Shown in pieces: positions 26,581 to 34,887 of a stretch of 46,826 bases of DNA (position 1 is its first letter; each line of letters starts with the position of its first letter). The notes below the pieces were generated by a model. That model was not told the DNA's origin. It worked only from the letters and a program-made list of their open reading frames with translations, and searched no databases. The stretch is from NCBI GenBank assembly GCA_910587545.1, contig CAJUMI010000006.1, forward strand, positions 4,120 through 50,945, given 5' to 3'. Source of the DNA: an uncultured Muribaculaceae bacterium. GTDB lineage: Bacteria > Bacteroidota > Bacteroidia > Bacteroidales > Muribaculaceae. A program made the translations under genes and the position numbers.

Positions 26581-27663
26581 TCAGAGCGACGCGATGTAGG
26601 CATTCATCTCTTCGGTATGCTCGTCGAAGCTCTTAAGAAGATGAAGTTGGGCAATCGTGCGCTGAAGATTGTGCTCGGGATGCTGTATCTTGAAGTACAC
26701 ATCACCTTTCAGATAATCTGTAAGGAAGCGTACTGCGGTCATATAGGTCAAAAGTTTAGCGCCGAAAGGCAGCATTTTCTTCTCGATATCGGTAAGCATG
26801 GGTGCTGCGGTCTCGATATACCCCTTGGTGAAAGCACGGAACACTTCCATATTGACGCCCACGCGCGAAAGGTCCGGATCATCCTCGGCTCCGGTGTTAC
26901 CGGCCGTGCGCATGAAGTCGCCGAAATCAGAGAGAACAAAGCCCGGCATAGTGGTATCAAGGTCAATCACACAGAGCACGTTGTCATCATTGTCAAACAG
27001 TATGTTGTTGACCTTTGTATCGCAATGCGAGATACGCTTGGGCAACTTGCCTTCAGCATAAAGACGCTCGGCCTGAGTCATCTCTACGGCACGGGCGATC
27101 ACCTCGTCGACGATGGGTCTCACCTTTTCGAGACGACCCATTTTGTCAGCCTTGATAGCCTCGTCGAGCTGGCGGAGACGCGCCGACATGTTATGGAAAT
27201 CAGGAATGGTCTCGCCGAGCTGCGGGACATCGTCACCTATAAAATAAGCATGGAACTCGCCGAACGCGCGGCCTGTGCGATAGGCCATTTCGGGGGTGCC
27301 CTGCTCGTGGGTCACACAGCCTCTGATAGCGATGGTCACACGCCAGTAGCTTTCACCGTCGAAATAATACAACTTGCCGTCTTTGGCGGGAACGACTGTA
27401 AGAGTGCGGCGGTCGATGTCTGATGCTCCGGCAGCCTGAAGGCGTTTGCGGATGTGATTGGTGATTTTCACCATGTTGTCCTGTAGCAGATCGACATCGG
27501 TAAAGATCGAGTGATTGATACGCTGGAGAATGTAGTTTGGTGTTTCGTCAGACTCAGTGGTAACAAGATACGTGTCATTGATCAGGCCGGAGCCGCAAGG
27601 TTTCGCATCAACGACTTTGCCGAGCAGATCAAATTTTGAGGCAATTTCTTTAATTTCAGCCAT
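26581..27663 (-). CDS. Phosphotransferase-family kinase, N-acetylhexosamine 1-kinase-like
   Basis: A 360-residue cytoplasmic aminoglycoside-phosphotransferase-fold kinase. The catalytic loop is HCDTKVNN (213-220, catalytic Asp215) and the metal-binding motif is VIDLDT (Asp234/Asp236). The N-terminal GSGLINDTYLV is a nucleotide-binding loop. Length (360) and motif pattern match the NahK-type N-acetylhexosamine 1-kinase of bifidobacteria (359), which phosphorylates GlcNAc/GalNAc at C1. It lies directly upstream of a GH109 gene that would supply GalNAc, so a salvage role is attractive but inferred. Homoserine or choline kinase-like activity cannot be excluded. It is the first gene of the minus-strand run after tRNA-Arg. 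Confidence 0.72.
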   Translation of the reverse strand: MAEIKEIASKFDLLGKVVDAKPCGSGLINDTYLVTTESDETPNYILQRINHSIFTDVDLLQDNMVKITNHIRKRLQAAGASDIDRRTLTVVPAKDGKLYYFDGESYWRVTIAIRGCVTHEQGTPEMAYRTGRAFGEFHAYFIGDDVPQLGETIPDFHNMSARLRQLDEAIKADKMGRLEKVRPIVDEVIARAVEMTQAERLYAEGKLPKRISHCDTKVNNILFDNDDNVLCVIDLDTTMPGFVLSDFGDFMRTAGNTGAEDDPDLSRVGVNMEVFRAFTKGYIETAAPMLTDIEKKMLPFGAKLLTYMTAVRFLTDYLKGDVYFKIQHPEHNLQRTIAQLHLLKSFDEHTEEMNAYIASL

Positions 27664-27720
27664 GTTTTCTTAGTAAAATTGGTTATTAATACGATTTTGC
27701 TAACAAATAGGAAGTATTTG

Positions 27721-27792
27721 TACACCCGTAGGGAATCGAACCCTAATCTGAGGAACCGGAATCCTCTATTCTATCCATTGAAATACGGGTGC
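27721..27792 (-). tRNA. tRNA-Arg (anticodon CCG)
   Basis: On the minus strand a 72-base cloverleaf can be drawn. The acceptor stem is GCACCCG / CGGGTGT (one G-U pair) with discriminator A. The anticodon stem GAGGA/TCCTC holds loop TTCCGGT, anticodon CCG. The T arm is TAGGG-TTCGATT-CCCTA. The 3' CCA is not encoded. A well-formed promoter lies just upstream (27820-27851). Confidence 0.95.
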
Positions 27793-27819
27793 AAAAAAGT
27801 TCTTCATGTTAAAACCGTG

Positions 27820-27851
27820 CAAATTTAAGATTAATTTCGTAGATTTGCAAA
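27820..27851 (-). promoter_or_regulatory. Promoter of tRNA-Arg(CCG)
   Basis: Minus strand: -33 TTTG (27848-27851) and -7 TAAATTTG (27820-27827), spacer 20, about 28 bases before the mature tRNA 5' end. It overlaps the candidate -7 box of ung on the other strand. Confidence 0.7.
27840..27847 (+). promoter_or_regulatory. -7 promoter box of ung
   Basis: TAGATTTG fits TAnnTTTG and lies 18 bases before the ung start codon. No -33 TTTG was seen at 19-21 bases, so the ung promoter may be weak. It supports ATG 27866 over upstream starts. Confidence 0.5.
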
Positions 27852-27865
27852 AAAAGAATTGGTCA

Positions 27866-28528
27866 ATGAATGTAAGAATCGAAACTACATGGAAAGAACA
27901 ATTGAAAGAAGAGTGGGACCGTGACTATTTCGCGAGGCTTACCGACTTTGTCAGGCAACGCTATCAGACGACGACCGTCTACCCGCCGGCATCAAGAATT
28001 TTCGCGGCGTTCGACGCCTGTCCATTCGACAAAGTCAAAGTCGTGATTCTCGGCCAGGATCCTTACCACGGGCCGCACCAGGCCAATGGTCTGTGTTTCT
28101 CAGTCAACGAAGGGGTCGATCTTCCGCCATCGCTTGTCAACATATTCAAGGAAGTGTCGGCAGACCTCGGCCGACAGATGCCTGCCGACGGCAATCTCGA
28201 ACGTTGGGCGCGCCAGGGGGTGCTTCTGCTCAACGCCACCCTCACAGTCGACGCCCACAAGGCCGGATCGCATCAGGGACGCGGATGGGAGGAATTTACC
28301 GATGCGGCCGTGAGAGCTCTTGCCGACGGCCGCGACGGACTTGTGTTCATGCTCTGGGGAAGCTATGCTATCAGAAAAGGCGAATTCATCGACCGTAGCC
28401 GCCACCTTGTGCTGACAGCACCCCACCCTTCACCGCTTTCAGCCTACCGTGGCTTTTTCGGGTGCAGACACTTCTCCCGGGCCAACGCCTGGCTTGAAGC
28501 CCACGGCCAACAAACCATCGACTGGTGA
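27866..28528 (+). CDS. ung: Uracil-DNA glycosylase
   Basis: Removes uracil from DNA as the first step of base-excision repair. The 220-residue protein has the water-activating motif GQDPYHG (63-69, Asp65), the uracil-recognition LCFSV segment, and the DNA-intercalation loop HPSPLSAYRGFFGCRHF (His187). Length and motif order are normal for family-1 UDG. The frame extends upstream to 27806, but MNVRIETTWKEQLKEEW is the family N terminus and a -7 box lies at 27840. The stop codon overlaps the next ATG (TGATG), so ung and the T9SS plug gene are probably translated together. Confidence 0.97.
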   Translation: MNVRIETTWKEQLKEEWDRDYFARLTDFVRQRYQTTTVYPPASRIFAAFDACPFDKVKVVILGQDPYHGPHQANGLCFSVNEGVDLPPSLVNIFKEVSADLGRQMPADGNLERWARQGVLLLNATLTVDAHKAGSHQGRGWEEFTDAAVRALADGRDGLVFMLWGSYAIRKGEFIDRSRHLVLTAPHPSPLSAYRGFFGCRHFSRANAWLEAHGQQTIDW

Positions 28529-29808
28529 TGAAGTCATCCAGACATTATATAAAAGCCGTCATTCCGTTTATCATCTGCGCCGTCAGCTGCAATGTCAAAG
28601 CCGCCGGGCAGCCGGACACCCTGCAGGGTTCTTTCAACGAACGCATACGCACCCTGCAGGTCACACTTAACGGTGATATGTTCGCACCGCCGGTTATCAC
28701 GATAGGGACTAACGACATACTGACGTTCAGTTTCGACCATCTTGCCGACGACAGAGCCTATTTCCGTTACAGACTTGTCCACTGCAATGCCAACTGGCAA
28801 CCGTCAGGTCTCGTCGACTCTGAAATAATCGACGGATTCAACGAAGGACTAATCGAAGATTACGCTTTCTCGCGTGGCACGACCGTCAACTATGTAAACT
28901 ACCGTTTCCATATTCCCGACGGCAGAATGCGCCCCATGGTCTCGGGCAATTATCTTGTCACTGTCTACGAAGAAAACAACCCCGACGAGACATTGGCCCA
29001 ATGGCGCATCATGGTCAATGAGCATGTGGCAAAAATCGGAATCGACCTGACAACGATAACCGATGTCGACTATAACGATGGCCACCAGCAACTGACCGTA
29101 ACCGTCGACACCGAAAGGACCGATGTCAGCGATCCGTTCAACGACATGACCGTCATGATCCAACAGAACGGCCGTCTCGACAATGAGACAGCGATGCGCC
29201 AGCCGATGCGTATGTCGGGACGCAAAGCAGTCTACGAACACCGGCCTCAGCTCATATTCGAAGCCGGGAACGAATACCGCCGTTTCGAGACCGTCTCGAT
29301 CGACTATCCCGGCATGCGTGTGGCAGGCACACAATATGTCAACCCCTACTACCACGTCGCACTCGAGACGGACGCGCCCCGCAGTTCCGAAAGCTACGTC
29401 TACGACAGCACGCAGCAGGGACGATATAAGATACGCGAATACGACTCAGACGAAGCCGACACTATGGCCGATTACGTGATTGTCCATTTCACGCTGGATT
29501 ACCCCGAGATGCCCGGCTATATGTTCTTTATCGACGGAGATCTGACCGACCGCCGCTTTGACGAGACATCAAGAATGGTCTATAACCGCTCGACAAGTCG
29601 CTACGAAAAAGCCATGCTGCTGAAACAGGGGTCTTACAACTATCAGTATCTGACAGTTCCGCCTGGAAAAAAACGCGGATACACCGCCGAAATCGAAGGC
29701 GACAGATATCAGACAGTCAATGAATATCTTGTCAAAGTCTATACCCGACGTCCGGGAGACCGCTACGACCGGTTGATCGGCGTCAGCCGGATTATATCCG
29801 ACCGTTGA
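28528..29808 (+). CDS. Type IX secretion plug-domain protein (DUF5103)
   Basis: A 426-residue exported protein (hydrophobic N-terminal helix KAVIPFIICAVSC, predicted signal peptide). The N-terminal domain starts with the IRTLQVTLNG segment and contains the FRYRLVHCNANWQPSGLVDSE and NYRFHIPDGR patterns of the DUF5103 family. That family includes the Plug protein that closes the SprA translocon of the type IX secretion system. It starts at ATG 28528, overlapping the ung stop by one base (a GTG at 28525 is also in frame). The presence of a T9SS plug suggests that the organism can secrete large proteins by this route, relevant to the RHS pair at 40978-46826. Function assigned by family only. Confidence 0.82.
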   Translation: MKSSRHYIKAVIPFIICAVSCNVKAAGQPDTLQGSFNERIRTLQVTLNGDMFAPPVITIGTNDILTFSFDHLADDRAYFRYRLVHCNANWQPSGLVDSEIIDGFNEGLIEDYAFSRGTTVNYVNYRFHIPDGRMRPMVSGNYLVTVYEENNPDETLAQWRIMVNEHVAKIGIDLTTITDVDYNDGHQQLTVTVDTERTDVSDPFNDMTVMIQQNGRLDNETAMRQPMRMSGRKAVYEHRPQLIFEAGNEYRRFETVSIDYPGMRVAGTQYVNPYYHVALETDAPRSSESYVYDSTQQGRYKIREYDSDEADTMADYVIVHFTLDYPEMPGYMFFIDGDLTDRRFDETSRMVYNRSTSRYEKAMLLKQGSYNYQYLTVPPGKKRGYTAEIEGDRYQTVNEYLVKVYTRRPGDRYDRLIGVSRIISDR

Positions 29809-29846
29809 AAATATCCATTAAAATGACAGAAACAGAAGAAGAAATA

Positions 29847-30428
29847 ATGCTACAGATACAGAATACACTTGTCAGCCTCGACCTTGCCGAGCGTTTTTTC
29901 TGCTGCGACCTTGACAGCTGCCTGGGAGAATGTTGCATCGAAGGTGATGCCGGAGCCCCGATCACAGAGGAAGAAAAGAAACGCCTCGAAGAGATCCTTC
30001 CTGTCGTATGGGATGACCTGCTGCCTGCAGCGCGTCGGGAAATCGAGGAAAACGGAGTTGCATACACCGACGAGGAAGGCGATCTGGTGACATCGATTGT
30101 CGACGGACGCAACTGTGTGTTCACGACATTCGGCGAAGGCGGCATGTGCCACTGCGCCATCGAGAAAGCCTGCCGCGCAGGCAAGACCGACTTTCTCAAG
30201 CCTGCGTCCTGCCATCTATACCCCGTCAGACTTACCGAATATCCGAGTTTCACCGCAGTCAACTATCACCGCTGGAAGATATGCAAATGCGCCGAGATAC
30301 TCGGCCACAAAAGGGGCATACGGCTCTATCAGTTCCTTGAAGGGCCCCTCGTAAGGCGGTTCGGCCGTGAATGGTATGACGAGCTGGTCGAGGCATGCGA
30401 GGCCTATATTGAACAATATTGTAAATAA
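29847..30428 (+). CDS. DUF3109 cysteine-rich protein
   Basis: A 193-residue cytoplasmic protein of the DUF3109 family with many cysteines that probably bind metal. FFCCDLDSCLGECC (Cys at 19, 20, 25, 29 and 30) is followed by MCHCAIEKAC, ASCHLYPV and ICKCAEILG. The cysteine pattern resembles YkgJ-type proteins with an iron or zinc site. The role is unknown. The start MLQIQNTLVSLDL matches the family N terminus; an in-frame ATG at 29823 (MTETEEEI) is an alternative. It sits between the T9SS plug and yraN genes, with which it is probably co-transcribed. Confidence 0.78.
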   Translation: MLQIQNTLVSLDLAERFFCCDLDSCLGECCIEGDAGAPITEEEKKRLEEILPVVWDDLLPAARREIEENGVAYTDEEGDLVTSIVDGRNCVFTTFGEGGMCHCAIEKACRAGKTDFLKPASCHLYPVRLTEYPSFTAVNYHRWKICKCAEILGHKRGIRLYQFLEGPLVRRFGREWYDELVEACEAYIEQYCK

Positions 30429-30435
30429 GTTTCAG

Positions 30436-30804
30436 ATGGCACGGCACAACCTGACGGGAAGCTGGGGCGAGGCATTGGCTGCCGATTATCTTGCAGCTAA
30501 CGGCTACGCTATCGCAGACCGCAACTGGCGTTCGGGGCACTATGAAATCGATATCGTCGCCTATAAGGGAAACCGCATTATATTCGTAGAGGTCAAAACG
30601 CGCTCCTCCGACAATGACGATCCGCTCGAAGCCGTCGACCGCAACAAAGCGATGCGCCTGATCCGCGCGGCTGTAGCATACGTTGACGCGTTTAAAATCG
30701 ACCACGACATGCAGTTCGATATTATTGCTGTCAACGGCACACCCGGGCAATATAAGATCGAACATATCTCTGACGCGTTCGTATCTCCGCTCAGAACTTA
30801 CTGA
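30436..30804 (+). CDS. yraN: YraN/UPF0102 family protein
   Basis: A 122-residue protein of the UPF0102 family, which has a predicted Holliday-junction-resolvase-like nuclease fold. Motifs are GSWGEALAADYLAANGY, the acidic YEIDIVA and IIFVEVKTRS (the Asp and EVK residues of the nuclease site). Length is typical. The start at 30436 (MARHNLTG) is preferred over the upstream frame opening at 30367 that overlaps the previous gene. Its end overlaps the CLC gene on the other strand by 14 bases, so these genes converge without a terminator between them. Biochemical role unknown. Confidence 0.88.
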   Translation: MARHNLTGSWGEALAADYLAANGYAIADRNWRSGHYEIDIVAYKGNRIIFVEVKTRSSDNDDPLEAVDRNKAMRLIRAAVAYVDAFKIDHDMQFDIIAVNGTPGQYKIEHISDAFVSPLRTY

Positions 30805-32197
30805 TGTCACGATCACGGATATGTTGTTCAAATCGTATCAGCGCACCATAGAACTCATGTTTGCCGAATAATCTGGCCACACCGTATGAAATAACCGTAA
30901 CCGCCACAAGAGGCATGATATAATCAAACCCGTTACACATTTCGGCGGTCAGAAACAACGCCATAAACGGAGCGCGTATAACTCCGGCCATAACCCCGGC
31001 CATACCGATATATGCAAAGACCTGAGAAGGTAAATTCTGCCCAAAGAAACGATTTATCAACAACGCAAACAGCAAGCCTGCTATGCATCCGGCAAAAAGC
31101 GTCGGAGCAAAATCACCTGCAACGCCGCCTCCGCTATTGGCGGCCGAACAAGCGAAACATTTCAGCAACAGCACCCCGCCAAGCACAACGATCAAGGACA
31201 TATCTCCCATGTCGATACCCGACAACAGCGAATTCCCAAACGGCTTAGCCCAGTCCATATTGATAACCATACCTATAATATCGTATCCTTCACTGAAAAG
31301 ACTCGGAAATATAAAGATCGTAATAGCCAGGACCGCACCTGAAATAATATTTTTCAACCATGGATTTTCGATCGTATCATAGAATTTTCTCATTTTCCCC
31401 ATTATATAGGAATAGTAGACAGAATATATGCCACACGACAAACCTAATAACAAAACCCATGGCAGGATACCCGGATCGAACGGCACATTGTGGATCCAAT
31501 TAAAATCAGAGGTGTAATCAGATAGAATATAAGCCACGAGAGTGGCCGTTATCGATGATGTCAAAAGAGCTATGATCGAGACCGTTGTCAATGTCATACC
31601 AAGCACTTCGAGTGCAAACAGCGCCCCACCGACCGGAGCCTTGAATATTCCGGCGATACCTGCCGAGGCTCCACAACCTATAAGAATATAGAGTGTCCTG
31701 GGCGAGACGCCGCAAATGCGTCCCACATTACTTCCTATCGCTGCTCCTGAATACGCGATAGGGCCTTCAGATCCGGCCGATCCGCCGAACCCGAGTGTCA
31801 GCGAGCTTGCTATTATCGGCGCATATATCAGCTTGAAACTCAAAAGGTATCTATGAGTCTCAAGATCATTAACAAGCCTGTCAACCCCATGGGATATGTG
31901 ATCACGTAAAATATATCGCTGATAAATACCTGTAAGCACTATGCCGACGATCGGAATCCACAGCATTGACCAGTCCGGACCACTTGAAAAACGAAACCCG
32001 TCGACTAAAGAGACTACATATTCAACCAGCCACTTCAATACCGCAGCAGCTATACCGGCAATAACTCCAATTATGACAGAAATCACCAACAACCTGACTT
32101 TCCCCGACGCCTTGGTCATGAACCTAAGACGGGTATTTGTTGGTACATCTGCATCTTCGACGTACTGCCGTGATTTTGACTGTGATGATTTCTCCAT
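30791..32197 (-). CDS. CLC-type chloride channel or transporter
   Basis: A 468-residue polytopic inner-membrane protein of the CLC family. Conserved anion-pathway signatures are GSAGSEGP (with the gating glutamate), GIAGIFKAPVGGALFALE, and GGGVAGDFAPTLFAG. A dozen or more hydrophobic helices follow one another. Whether it is a channel or a proton-coupled exchanger cannot be told. ATG 32197 (MEKSSQSKS) was chosen; ATG 32224 (MTIRNQTLK) is in frame upstream, and the frame is open to 32374. The last 14 bases overlap yraN on the opposite strand. It is transcribed away from ybaK, from a short shared intergenic region. Confidence 0.93.
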   Translation of the reverse strand: MEKSSQSKSRQYVEDADVPTNTRLRFMTKASGKVRLLVISVIIGVIAGIAAAVLKWLVEYVVSLVDGFRFSSGPDWSMLWIPIVGIVLTGIYQRYILRDHISHGVDRLVNDLETHRYLLSFKLIYAPIIASSLTLGFGGSAGSEGPIAYSGAAIGSNVGRICGVSPRTLYILIGCGASAGIAGIFKAPVGGALFALEVLGMTLTTVSIIALLTSSITATLVAYILSDYTSDFNWIHNVPFDPGILPWVLLLGLSCGIYSVYYSYIMGKMRKFYDTIENPWLKNIISGAVLAITIFIFPSLFSEGYDIIGMVINMDWAKPFGNSLLSGIDMGDMSLIVVLGGVLLLKCFACSAANSGGGVAGDFAPTLFAGCIAGLLFALLINRFFGQNLPSQVFAYIGMAGVMAGVIRAPFMALFLTAEMCNGFDYIMPLVAVTVISYGVARLFGKHEFYGALIRFEQHIRDRDISKF

Positions 32198-32283
32198 TTT
32201 GAGCGTCTGATTCCTTATTGTCATAAACAGCGGGGCACACCATAATGTTTTATTGTTATTATACGAAAATGTATTATTATTCG

Positions 32284-32291
32284 TATCTTTG
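32284..32291 (+). promoter_or_regulatory. -7 promoter box of ybaK
   Basis: TATCTTTG fits TAnnTTTG and lies 15 bases before the ybaK start, so the leader would be very short. No -33 TTTG at the usual spacing. Confidence 0.5.
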
Positions 32292-32306
32292 TAAAAAAAT
32301 ATATTC

Positions 32307-32804
32307 ATGGCTAATAACACAAAAACAAATGCCGTAAGACTTCTCGAACGGGCAAAGATAAAGTTTGACGTCATTCCATACGAAGTCGACGAAAATGATC
32401 TCGCTGCGACTCACGTCGCCGAACAGCTCGGCGAAGACATTTCCCTTGTATTCAAGACTCTCGTTCTTCAAGGAGAACGCGCGGGCTATTTCGTATGCGT
32501 CATTCCCGGCGACAAAGAAGTCGACCTGAAAAAAGCGGCCCGCGCATTCGGAGTCAAGAAGGCCGAAATGATCGCGATGAAAGAGCTGCTGCCTGTCACC
32601 GGATATATCCGCGGAGGCTGTTCTCCTGTCGGCATGAAAAAAAGTTTTCCCACCTTCTTTGACATATCGGCGACAGACCATGATGCGATATTTGTCAGTG
32701 CAGGCGTCAGAGGTCTGCAGATAAAGATCAGCCCGACAGACCTGATCGGGTTTGTAAAAGCCGGAACTGCTGACCTCACCAGATCAAACGATCCTCTGTC
32801 ATGA
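32307..32804 (+). CDS. ybaK: Cys-tRNA(Pro) deacylase YbaK/EbsC
   Basis: A 165-residue member of the YbaK/ProX editing-domain family, which hydrolyses misacylated Cys-tRNA(Pro). Visible features are the conserved TNAVRLLERAKI N terminus, the FKTLVL and GDKEVDLKKAA segments, and the GYIRGGCSPVGMKK loop with the conserved glycines. Length normal. The stop codon overlaps the aroC start by four bases (ATGA), so it is co-translated with the shikimate-pathway gene. It starts just after a -7 box. Confidence 0.93.
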   Translation: MANNTKTNAVRLLERAKIKFDVIPYEVDENDLAATHVAEQLGEDISLVFKTLVLQGERAGYFVCVIPGDKEVDLKKAARAFGVKKAEMIAMKELLPVTGYIRGGCSPVGMKKSFPTFFDISATDHDAIFVSAGVRGLQIKISPTDLIGFVKAGTADLTRSNDPLS

Positions 32805-33877
32805 ACACTTTCGGACACATCTACAGACTCACATCCTTCGGCGAAAGCCACGGGCAGGCCATCGGAGGCGTGATCGACGGCATGCCCTCGGGAATAGATA
32901 TCGATCTGGATGAAGTGCAGCGGCAACTTGACAGGCGCAGACCCGGACAGTCGGCCATCGTCACCGGCCGACAGGAAAAAGACCGCATAGAGATATTGTC
33001 AGGAATATTTGAAGGCAAGACTCTCGGCACCCCCATCGGTTTTATCATAAAGAACACCGACCAGCATAGCAACGATTATGAAGCCATGCGCCATTGCTAT
33101 CGGCCGTCGCATGCAGATCTGACATATCAGACAAAATACGGCATACGCGACCACCGTGGCGGCGGACGATCGTCGGCGAGAGAGACAGCCTCGAGAGTTG
33201 TTGCGGGAGCGCTGGCCATGCAGGCGCTCGCCGGACTCGGCATAAAAATCCACGCCTACACATCGCAGATCGGCGGCATCGCCCTTAATCGCGGCTACGA
33301 GTCGCTTGATCTATCGGAGACCGACGGCAACGCAGTGAGATGTCCCGATCGCGACATAGCAGCCAGCATGGAGTCGCTGCTCAAAGAAGTCAAAGCCGAC
33401 GGCGACACTGTCGGCGGCATAGTAAGTTGCGTCATAAAAGGCGTTCCGGCCGGATTGGGCGACCCTGTTTTCGGCAAGCTCCATGCACGTCTGGCCGACG
33501 CCATGATGAGTATCAACGCCGCAAAAGGATTTGAATACGGCATGGGATTTGCCGGTGCTTCCTGCAGAGGGTCTGAAGTCATCGACAGCTTCACAGCCGG
33601 CGACGGAGGCAAAATCGTGACCGCCTCGAATCATTCGGGAGGCATACAGGGCGGGATCTCAAACGGGGAGAACATATATTTCAGGATAGCATTCAAGCCT
33701 GTAGCCACCCTGCTTAAAAACGTCGACACCGTCAACGACCGCGGAGAGGCCATAATTCTGAAAGCCCGCGGGCGCCATGATCCTTGTGTTGTGCCGCGTG
33801 CCGTGCCTATTGTCGAAGCCATGGCGGCGATAGTCTTGCTTGACGCCGTTCTACTCAACCGCACCGCTCGCATCTGA
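32801..33877 (+). CDS. aroC: Chorismate synthase
   Basis: Converts 5-enolpyruvylshikimate 3-phosphate to chorismate using reduced FMN; the last common step of aromatic amino-acid synthesis. The 358-residue protein has all three family signatures: GESHGQAIGGVIDGMPSGI near the N terminus, RHCYRPSHADLTYQ and GGGRSSARETASRVVAGA, and the C-terminal FKPVATL region with RGRHDPCVVPRAVP. Length is normal. It overlaps ybaK by four bases and is followed after 8 bases by the TIGR01212 gene, forming a three-gene run. Confidence 0.98.
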   Translation: MNTFGHIYRLTSFGESHGQAIGGVIDGMPSGIDIDLDEVQRQLDRRRPGQSAIVTGRQEKDRIEILSGIFEGKTLGTPIGFIIKNTDQHSNDYEAMRHCYRPSHADLTYQTKYGIRDHRGGGRSSARETASRVVAGALAMQALAGLGIKIHAYTSQIGGIALNRGYESLDLSETDGNAVRCPDRDIAASMESLLKEVKADGDTVGGIVSCVIKGVPAGLGDPVFGKLHARLADAMMSINAAKGFEYGMGFAGASCRGSEVIDSFTAGDGGKIVTASNHSGGIQGGISNGENIYFRIAFKPVATLLKNVDTVNDRGEAIILKARGRHDPCVVPRAVPIVEAMAAIVLLDAVLLNRTARI

Positions 33878-33885
33878 CATCCGAT

Positions 33886-34818
33886 ATGGCCCGAAACCAA
33901 TATTACAAAGACTACTCCGACTTTCTCTCTGAACACTTCAGCGGCAAAGTCCAGAAAATCACCGTCAACGCCGGATTCACCTGTCCCAACCGCGACGGAT
34001 CGCTCGGCACAGGCGGCTGCACTTACTGCAACAATCTTTCATTCTCCCCTGCGACAGGCAGACGCGGCAGATCGGTCAGAGATCAGATCAAAGACGGCAA
34101 ACGCTTCTTCGGTCGCAAATATCCCGACATGCGCTATCTCGCCTACTTTCAGTCTTATACCAACACCTATGGCGAGATTGACCGCATCCTGTCGTTATAC
34201 GACGAAGCCATCTCGACTGAGGATGTCGTAGGCCTTATCATCGGAACACGCCCCGACTGTATGCCCGACCGACTGTTGTCCGAGCTCGCACGCATCAACC
34301 GGTCCAAACCTGTCATCATTGAATACGGAGCCGAAAGCAGCCATGACTCCACCCTCGCTCTTATAAACAGATGCCACGGATGGTCGGCGACTGTCGATGC
34401 CGTGAACAGAACAAACGATGCCGGACTGCCCGTCGGGCTTCATCTCATACTCGGCCTGCCGGGTGAAACCGAGGAAATGATGCTTGAGACTGTCGACAGA
34501 TGCTCGGCGCTCCCAGTCGGCTGCATAAAATTCCATCAGCTTCAGATCATCAGAGGGACACGCCTCGCCCAAGATTTCGACAACGGAATCATCGACATAC
34601 GGCTTTTTGACATTGAGGAGTATATCAGCCTTTGCGCCAAGATAGTCAGGCGTCTGCGCCCCGACATAGCCATCGAGCGTTTTGTATCCCAGTCGCCCGA
34701 CGAATTACTTATGGCCCCCCGCTGGGGGCTGAAAAACTACGAGTTCACCCACCGCCTGTTCAAGCGCCTTGAAGAAACAGGCATCCGCCGCCCCTCGCCG
34801 ACGGACAGCGCGAGATAA
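33886..34818 (+). CDS. TIGR01212 family radical SAM protein (YhcC-like)
   Basis: A 310-residue radical SAM protein of the TIGR01212/YhcC type. The [4Fe-4S] cysteines are Cys33, Cys45 and Cys48 in TCPNRDGSLGTGGCTYC, the wide-spaced motif typical of this family. The conserved RYLAYFQSYTNTYG and ILGLPGETEEMM segments are present. The biochemical role of the family is not settled. It starts 8 bases after aroC and is last in that run. Length is normal. Confidence 0.9.
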   Translation: MARNQYYKDYSDFLSEHFSGKVQKITVNAGFTCPNRDGSLGTGGCTYCNNLSFSPATGRRGRSVRDQIKDGKRFFGRKYPDMRYLAYFQSYTNTYGEIDRILSLYDEAISTEDVVGLIIGTRPDCMPDRLLSELARINRSKPVIIEYGAESSHDSTLALINRCHGWSATVDAVNRTNDAGLPVGLHLILGLPGETEEMMLETVDRCSALPVGCIKFHQLQIIRGTRLAQDFDNGIIDIRLFDIEEYISLCAKIVRRLRPDIAIERFVSQSPDELLMAPRWGLKNYEFTHRLFKRLEETGIRRPSPTDSAR

Positions 34819-34864
34819 ATCAGTGTTTTATTCACAAGACGGCCGCTGTCTCAAAAATTCTTTA

Positions 34865-34872
34865 TAACTTTG
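34865..34872 (+). promoter_or_regulatory. -7 promoter box before the zeta-toxin remnant
   Basis: TAACTTTG fits TAnnTTTG and lies 15 bases before ATG 34888. No -33 TTTG was seen. Its presence suggests that the gene was once expressed from here. Confidence 0.4.
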
Positions 34873-34887
34873 TAACTGATAGGCAAT

